Shown in pieces: positions 57,275 through 64,000 of a stretch of DNA of 64,000 nucleotides. Source of the stretch: Gonapodya sp. JEL0774 (taxonomy: Eukaryota; Monoblepharomycota; Monoblepharidomycetes; Monoblepharidales; Gonapodyaceae); NCBI GenBank assembly GCA_027604505.1, contig JADIIX010000132.1:1-64000 (forward strand), written 5' to 3'. A program made the translations under genes and the position numbers. Each line of letters begins with the position of its first letter. The stretch's first letter is position 1. The notes under the pieces are model-generated. The model did no database searches, was not told the origin of the DNA, and saw only the letters and a list, made by a program, of their open reading frames with translations.

Positions 57275-58599
57275 TTACGGGAGTGCACCCTCTTTGTGAA
57301 CCCACATCACAGCCATGTTGTTCAGAGCTTTCCCACCACCCACTGCGTCTACCAACCATGCGGGTAGAGGCACTTCCACTAATCGTGCTGGAGGGAGCAC
57401 AGTGTCAGAAGGCAATGGTGGAGGAGGCGTGAGCTCTGGGGGAGACGCAATGACTTGGGTGAAAGGGGCCAGTGTGATTCGTTTGCGCTCAGACTGCTTG
57501 CCTCTTCGCTGAGGCACGGTTAACCACTCCTCTGTTGTGTTTGTTGCTAGGATGGGGGATTGTACACAAGGAGTTGTAGTAGCGGCGGCGGCGTGGGTGC
57601 GGGAAATAGGAGTTTGCGAGTGTACGAGGTGCCGCATGACGGTATACGGTGCAGCAGCAGACGCAGTGGTCGCGGTGAGGAAGGATGAAATGGAGTTGGC
57701 GAGGAGGAGGAATGGAGGGGTGGGGATACAAGGTCGCTGCACGCTGGGGGAATTCTCTGAAGAATCGAGTGCGGCTGATGTATGAGAGAGCAGGTACGAT
57801 CGCAAAATGAGCTCTGTAACGGAGTGAGGGCAGTGTGGGAGGAAGTAGATTGTAGGTTTAACAACGTCGTCGACGAGGTTCTGCTATGTACAGAACCGAC
57901 GGTCAGCATTCCCCAATAGCAGACTCAGCTTGAAAGAGATCTTTGAAGATGTTTACTCACCTCTTTCAACTCCGGTTTTGTCATAAAACCTAAGCTTTGG
58001 AGCGCAGCCACATCGTTCTCACTGAAGACGGGGTCAAATGCCGTCAGGGACGAAGGCTTTCCAATAGGTACCACAATCTGTGAAATGGCAGTGCGGGCGT
58101 CGAATCCTGAAGCTTGCATTACCTACGAGAAATATTCGTGACAAGATGAGGGAGAATGCGCATTGCCATCTTGCGACTCCGGAGTTGGACAATGACCCAA
58201 GACCGCACACGACGAGCGCACAATCGGCAGTGTATTTTTCTTCCTGCGATTGCCATAATGACGATTCATCAGCGAATTTCGATCGAATTCCAATGCGGGA
58301 GAGATGGGAGGCAATTTCCGAATCCGACAGGAAGAAGTTGGCAGTTGCGTCAGGAGTGGAAGAAGAATTATTATCCGGAATCGTAGCACGAGCCACAATG
58401 CGAGGAAGAGATGAGATTGAGCGTCTTCGATGTGGGGAGATCAGTTATCTCTCGTGCTCTCGGTGTGTCCCGAAACATATCCTCACTCCTTGCTCCTGAT
58501 ATCCTCGACAAGACCTCTCACGGCATGTCCAGAATCAGAATCGGCCGATTGTTGCTTTTCTCTTTGTTGAGCGGCCGCGGCGCGTGGGGTTCTCTTCAT
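57275..58599 (-). CDS. SRR1-domain protein
   Basis: The SRR1 family, named for plant SENSITIVITY TO RED LIGHT REDUCED 1, has a role in circadian or heme-related control in other eukaryotes. The start is ATG 58599 (MKRTPRAAAAQQREKQ). Blocks that match the domain are ADCALVVCGLGSLSNSGVAR with WQCAFSLIL, KPSSLTAFDPVFSENDVAAL and QSLGFMTKPELKEV. NLVDDVVKPTIYFLPHCPHS and LLLANSISSFL follow. These parallel the VCYGLG..., YDPVF...E...L...G and T.FYMPHC... .L...N pattern. The C-terminal extension is Ser/Pro-rich with EEWLTVPQRRGKQSERKR and ends KEGALP at 57275. At least three introns. The biochemical activity of the family is unsettled. Confidence 0.7.
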
Positions 58600-59332
58600 T
58601 TTAAAGGTCCTTCCACACCAAGATCACCATGGTCAAATCTCCCACCCCCCCATGCATTCTGGTGTTCAGTCATGCCCTTTAACAGAAATTAGGCTTCAAT
58701 AATTCACAGTAACGCATGCTCGCTGCGTCTCGTTATCGGCGCAGAGAGTCTTCTCCAATTCGAAAAAGGACAAACACCCCGAACTTCAGAGAAAAATTCA
58801 TTTCTGAAATAAATTCCATTTGATCTTTAGAGCAAGCTCGCAATTGAACAATAGCATGTACTGATAACTCCGCTCACACGGCAGGTCACACGTGACGGAC
58901 AGGTCTGGACTGGGGACCGAAGCTGTGCGCTTGCATTACTGAACACCACAACACATCTTTACCAACCGCGAGCGAGTCGTTTCCCAAGGGCAAAGGTCTT
59001 GAACGACCAATTCCAGCGGGCAGACCTGCAATCGCATCTTGTCCACTTTCGCATCGACACCCTCTCGCGTCTCAAATCCTTAGCCCAATCTCTCTCGGCC
59101 ACTGACTCCGGAAACCGGATCCCGACACCATTGTGACGGCTTTTTCTTTTTGCCATACTACCGCTTGGTACGTGGCCCTCTCGTGACAAATGTGCCGTTC
59201 AGATTCGCTGAAAGTCTCAGCCACTATTCAGTGTCCGGTCTGTCGCTCAATCCACTGAAAAATGGTCATTCAACTGGTCGATACGTTTAGAGGTGGGACA
59301 TTCCAGTGTGGTTCATCACCGGATAACTCTGG
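58600..59332. promoter_or_regulatory. Divergent intergenic region
   Basis: About 733 bp between the SRR1 and ChAPs starts. A minus-strand frame at 58959-59189 has no domain. An ATG at 59263 is out of frame with the ChAPs reading. Nothing else is seen. Confidence 0.4.
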
Positions 59333-62300
59333 ATGCTGTTGTTATCCCGTGTTGAATCCACCTCTCACTGCACCTATTCAACCGTCCATGAAGACATTGC
59401 CGAGTTCATTGAACATGATGTCGGCGAGGCCATCCAAGCAAGAACAGATGCTCTTGGTACGTCAGGACTCTGAGTTCTCGTTTCTGAAACTCAATTCATT
59501 CGTGGACGCGGCTGGTCGTCCTGTTTGCTCCAGCCTCGTTTCGAGAACTTGGACCACCGGATCTTATACATGTCATAAAGAGCAATCCTAAAGTTGCTCC
59601 TAAAGATGTGAGAATTCTTGGGGCTCACGCTCTCAGATGCCGACAGGTCGCTCTTCCTTGACACAACGATGACTCATTTGCCGCGCCAACTAGATATCAT
59701 CCTACCATTTTGCACTTGGGCCTGACACCTCTTCTTCAGCTACGATCGCCGCATACTTAAACAATCTTCAATACTCTCTTGATGACGTGCCCAACTGGTT
59801 TATGCGATCACAGTATAAGGTCACTGCTGCAACGTATTGCACTTTCAACGCATTCAGTAGGGTCGATGTTCGGGTAGAGGTTAGGATTCCTGGCGGTGTT
59901 GTTGGGTACATGGTGGATCTCAAGGGTGAAAAGTGAGTGTTATGGCTGAGTGTGTACGAGAGATTACAACCGTTGCTGGACGGTCCCGTTGGCAACCATC
60001 ACAGACATCCGATCAGCAACGCGGAAATCTGGACAGAAACATTTACTAGCTCTATTCTCCGAGCAATTTTGGATGACAGCGAGGAAGCTGGCAAGTAGTT
60101 CACGTATTTGGTACCATGAATGGTGTGCCTGTTTAATCCGTCTTCGCATACATCTGAACCTTTCGATTATTGATACCACACCATGAAACTCCGGCAAATT
60201 TCGCGCCTTCGTCGCCGTGTCGATGTCAAAAAGACGGCAACGACAGAACACCGATTCCAACGCTTCGTAAACTACCCCCCCTCCCTTCCCCCGCTGCCGA
60301 GAAGCGTTTCCTCTTGGCGTGTACTCACCTTTTCCCCAAATCTTGGCAGCTTGGCACCGACCCAGAAGTCCAGGTGGCGACGTATTCCTCTAATCACATG
60401 GTAAATGCCATTATGAAGCATTTTGGCGCGTCGGGGAGGTGGGCAGACGCCGCGAGGTTTTTCGAGCCGCTGGCTCGCAGGGATCCGGATGTGGCATCTT
60501 TACTCGCGCGGTGCTACCTCGGCGGGGATGAGGAGGTTATCGCCAACGAAGTCCTCCACGATGCCATTAAGCGCCAGCCGTATAGTTACGCCCTACTGCT
60601 GGTCCAGGTGGGCTTCTTGCAGGCAAAGAACAAAATGGAGTGGTCCCAGAGGCTGGCAAGACAGGCAGTTATGTACGCGCCAAGCGAGTATGTGACCTGG
60701 GCGAAGCTGACCGAATGCTACGTTGAGATGGGTGAGTACCAACCCACTTACATCAATATCTCACAACTATGTGCCTTCGGAATCTTCACGGTGTTTCTCC
60801 TATTGCCGACAGGGGACGTCGAGTCGGCGCTCCTGACCCTCAACTCGTGCCCCATGTTCACTTATGTGGAGCGCGACAACAACCTCGTGCGATACCCACC
60901 TGCAGCCCGTCTCTCGATCCCTCTGAAGCCCATTGGTTTTGGTGAACCAGGGCAAAAAGCAAAGGGCACAGGATTGGAGGAAGCGTTCTTGGTGGGAGGA
61001 TTGGGGGGCAACCCGTGGAGTCCGTGGGGAGTGGAGGAAGTTGGAGAAGGAATGAACGAGGTTCGTTCTTATCGTCGTCGGGTGATAAAATCCTGTCAAC
61101 ATTCCCGTAAGATTAATGGTGGATTGCATTGGTATTCGCTAGATCCACCCAGATTTGCTCCGTTTACCGTCGCTGACCCTCCGAGGCACTTTTTTGAAAG
61201 CCTACAAGCTTCTCGTATCCATTGTTGCCCGTGTCGGCTGGGACGACCTGCTCAAAGCTCGGTCTCAGGTGTTTGTGATGGAAGAGGAGTATCGGGTACA
61301 GCGGGCTGTTGCGGAGGAGCGGGAACGTGAACGGATGGAGAGGGAGGAAGCCATCAGGCGTCAAATGGAAAAAGAAGAGAAGAAGAGGGACAGAGAATCC
61401 GAGAAACCCAAGAAGGAGGTGAAGAAATCGAAGGGTAAGGAGAAGGAGAAGGAAGAGAAGCAGAAAGAGGAGTCGGAGGATGCGGAGCCCAAGGCAGAAG
61501 AGGAGCGTGCTGACACCAACGGCAAGAAAACTGGAGGGGAGGACGCAGAAGATGTGGTGGAAGATGTGGACCTTAAAGATGGAGCCGAGGATGATCTGGA
61601 GGACGTGGAAGTCGGAGATAAGGAAGCGGAGGAGGAGGAGGAGGAAGAGAAGGTTGAGGAAGAAGAGAAGGCAGAAGTCAATGGGAAGCAGCCTATTCTC
61701 AACGAACCAAAGGTGTGTGGATGGGTTGAGTGGTTGGGGGTGCAATTTGTTTCACTTTTGTTCGTTGTGGTCCTTTGAATAGGCCCCGGACACTTCGACG
61801 GCCAAGTCCAAAATTTCCGGACCCATGGGTTTTACTTTCCGAAGTAAGCGACTCTGCGAGCGGTGGCTCGACAATCTTTTCATGGTGTTATACGAGGTGC
61901 GTGGTTGCCTCTTGTCTTTTGAGAAAGGTGCTGTCCCGTTGTTCCATGACGATCTGGTCGCTTATTCTGTCATGATTTGATCAGGACTTGCGCCTTTACA
62001 CTGCTTTCAAGACGGAAATGACCCACTGCAAGCAACAGGGTCTCAAGCCTCAACAGATTGCGTACCGGAAAACAGCGGCGGAGTGGGAGGTTTACGGTGA
62101 CTTGAGCATGAGGCTTGAACATAAGGTGAGTCCGATGAACTGTACACTTGACTCAAACAATCGAGCTTTGTTCCTCAACTCGTCACCACCCATGCGAAAC
62201 ATCATAGGAGGAGGCAAAGGACTCTTACTTGCTCGCCCTGGAACAGAGGTTCTCTGCCAAAGCCTTGCTCCGTCTCATGGACATGTACAGCGACGAAGGG

Positions 62301-62752
62301 TTGATCCAGGAGAGCTTGGCGTGCGTGAGCCGACTGGCCGCATCGCAGGACCGTGTGTACGGAAGCACCAACACGGTAAGACTCCAAAAATAATTGTCTG
62401 CACCAGTCGGTTGGGCTTGGATATTGCTCGTGTTTGGAATTCAAACCCCGTGGTTTCGTTTGCTACTAGTATCCCTCACCCATTACCATTGCCCTGTTCC
62501 GCTTGATCAGTCAACATGGACTCGCCAAAGTCCAAAACGCGTGCCTGGCGCTCAAGAACTACAAGCTCCTGACGAAGTACTTGGAGTTTGCTGAAACTTT
62601 CAAAGTTGAAGGTGAGGAGGTCCAATCCAATCCTGGGGGATATCGTATACGGAACCGTTGAGTTTAACGACGCGTTTGTTGCTTTTCGTTGGGTTTGGTG
62701 CATCATCGGACACTCCCTTTGCTCTTCGTGTGGCACAGGTGTGGATTGGTAA
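59333..62752 (+). CDS. ChAPs-family protein (Chs5-Arf1-binding, exomer cargo adaptor)
   Basis: ChAPs (yeast Bch1/Bud7/Bch2/Chs6) bind Arf1 and Chs5 at the trans-Golgi for export of selected cargo. The first in-frame ATG is 59333 (MLLLSRVESTSHCTY), followed by VHEDIAEFIEHDVGEAIQAR. Then come ELGPPDLIHVIKSNPKVAPK, YLNNLQYSLDDVPNWFMRSQ, YKVTAATYCTFNAFSRVDV and GGVVGYMVDLKGEK. A TPR-rich middle follows: GRWADAARFFEPLA, ALLARCYLGGDEEVIANEVL, VTWAKLTECYVEMG and DVESALLTLNSCP. The end includes KAYKLLVSIVARVGWDDLLK, CERWLDNLFMVLYEDLRLYT and LAKVQNACLALKNYKLLTKY. It finishes FAETFKVEG | VDW at TAA 62752. An unusual highly charged Lys/Glu insertion (about 61280-61700) sits before the KRLCERWLDNLF segment. 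Confidence 0.85.
61280..61700 (+). repeat. Low-complexity Lys/Glu-rich coding tract in the ChAPs gene
   Basis: About 140 residues are almost entirely E, K, R and D, starting ERERERMEREEAIRRQ and ending EEEEKVEEEEKAEV. The tract is purine-rich on the plus strand (GAGGAGGAGG tracts). Confidence 0.8.
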
Positions 62753-64000
62753 ACAAAGTGACGTTTTAGTGCGGTTAATGTAGTTGTCTGGATTAGAACA
62801 TCATGTTTGGTGTGCCATCAGCACGAGGTGTGCGACGAAATACTCGCGACCGTGCCAACAGCTGCACCTGTCTGGCATTCTCAAGTGGCTCAGTTCTGAC
62901 TGAGACCGCACTTGCAACATGCACACAATGATCACATGAACGCCCGCCAGGTGTCTTAATCCGTCAGTCTTTTCGGCCGTACTGGTCATACATACATTGT
63001 ACACAATTGAGACTGACGATAGGGAGACTGGCACCGGATACTCTTTATAATTCTGGACTATTCCATTGTCTCACGACGCCGGCCAGGGTTCCGCCTTGAA
63101 TTGGCCCGCAGCTATACGCTTCTCGACTGCGGCCTGCGGGTGGACGGGGAACGGAAATGGAGGTCGTGGAGGGCCAAATATCATAGGCACGGCAAGAGTG
63201 GGGAAGAGGGGTTGGGGGGGGCATGGGGCGGGACCATGAGAGGTGAGCGAACACATATACATCCCAGTCACGAACAATCGCCCGACAGCAAAGCCCCAGC
63301 CCACGACCCGGCTCTTCTCCGCGCGGACCCCACGTATTTCCTTCCGGTTCCACTCTGTCCAAAACTCACACCAGCCACGTCCCTCACGTGCGCGTAGAAT
63401 TTAGGCGAGCCGACCGCCAGGCTCTGAACGATGGTGTGTTCAGAGGTTTGGTCGAGACCTTTTGGGGGACCACCTGGGTTCGGAGGTTTGGGCGGGAGGG
63501 AGTATGGGTGAGGTGGGGTGGAGTGGAGCGGACATACGCGGGGGTAGAGTGCGTGCGTGAGGGAGGGGAGGGGTGGCCGATGCAGATGAGGACAGACACG
63601 CGGGGTGAGCATCCTTGGCGTGACAGAACGAGCTCCGGTCACCAACGTACCGGCACGGAAAGCGTATTTCCTAATTCCATCGGCGATGGACACGGCACAT
63701 CAAGGCATGGTGCGTGCGGGTGTCATCGAAGGTCGTCAGTTGGTCAGTTCGTCAGGCGGGATGGGATTGTTTCCGTGGGGAAGACAAGGAATGGGATCGG
63801 AGACGGGGACGGTCCACAATGGACACAGACGGACCCGAGGCCCCACCAAAAAAAAAAAAGAAAAATGGGAAGGGAAGAGAGGGGAGGGAGGATATGAATT
63901 GGGAAGTGGACCGTTACGACGGTGGACGAGACGGCGATCCCCAACCAAAAAACCACCGACCATCCGCCATCCGCCATCGCCATCCTCATACACCATCTCC
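62753..64000. other. Right-end region, no confident gene
   Basis: 1.25 kb without a supported gene. Several G-rich tracts (63190-63230, 63470-63620) and an A12 run near 63848 are present. On the minus strand a short reading ending at about 63071 (FGPPRPPFPFPVHPQAAVEK, then GQFKAEPWPAS) and the phrase SIADGIRKYAFRAGT near 63690 look coding-like, but no acceptor joins them. This may be the promoter and first exons of a gene beyond the edge. Confidence 0.4.

Noticed and set aside
61164..61745. Minus-strand Leu/Phe-rich frame resembling a membrane protein
   Set aside because: It is the reverse complement of the Lys/Glu-rich ChAPs insertion (CTC/CTT codons), so the hydrophobicity is an artefact.
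63041..63700. Possible small minus-strand gene (SIADGIRKYAFRAGT and FGPPRPPFPFPVHPQ blocks)
   Set aside because: The two blocks look protein-like, but no AG acceptor or in-frame ATG joins them. The evidence is too weak to call a gene.
1..64000. CRISPR arrays, prokaryotic operons, transposons and rRNA
   Set aside because: None was seen. Genes have spliceosomal introns, no repeat-spacer pattern is present, and no transposase or reverse transcriptase motif was noticed. A systematic tRNA or repeat search was not possible by eye.

Overview
This window is nuclear DNA of a fungus with compact genes and many short spliceosomal introns (about 35-250 nt, GT...AG, often GTGAGT/GTAAGT donors). Several gene families point to a zoosporic (flagellated, chytrid-like) fungus rather than an ascomycete or basidiomycete. 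There is a SCAR/WAVE homologue with a SCAR homology domain and a WH2-C-acidic tail, and a DNAJB13-type J protein like the radial-spoke co-chaperone of flagella. Caprin, CINP-like and UBTD families add to this. Fungal hallmarks are also present: Zn2Cys6 transcription factors, a Met2-type homoserine O-acetyltransferase and a ChAPs (Chs5/Arf1-binding) protein. Assignments come from reading translations and splicing exons by eye; no database search was run.

Layout. 1-1953: 3' part of an unidentified polytopic membrane protein. 2306-4655 (-): MFS transporter. 5071-7150 (-): a CINP-like protein and a small basic protein. 7556-8602 (+): UBTD1/2-like ubiquitin-domain protein. 8639-14012 (-): large SNF2-family ATPase. 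14681-15223 (+): single-exon FlaR/adenylate-kinase-like P-loop protein with a bacterial look. 15392-20295 (+): very long Ser-rich disordered protein with a polybasic C-terminus. 20314-21998 (-): secreted or type I membrane protein. 22274-22988 (+): mitochondrial ribosomal protein mL53. 23181-26498 (+): SCAR/WAVE. 26629-28659 (+): caprin-like RGG protein. 29477-32321 (-): bZIP factor. 33401-35856 (+): DNAJB13-like. 36597-37779 (+): SP/TP-rich protein. 38099-39041 (-): MBD4-type DNA glycosylase. 39134-46109 (-): two tandem paralogous Zn2Cys6 factors. 46795-50349 (+): PI4P 5-kinase. 50691-53477 (-): homoserine O-acetyltransferase. 53953-54267 (+): small unknown gene. 54936-57155 (+): GSI/FluG/lengsin-like protein. 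57275-58599 (-): SRR1-domain protein. 59333-62752 (+): ChAPs protein. 62753-64000: mostly intergenic.

The genes do not form one pathway. Two themes recur. SCAR/WAVE and PIP5K both relate to actin and membrane dynamics, and DNAJB13 and possibly other small proteins relate to the flagellum. The feature I would look at first is the SCAR/WAVE gene. Upstream of its canonical WH2 domain it carries three copies of a short LKK(T/V) motif that ordinary WAVE proteins lack.
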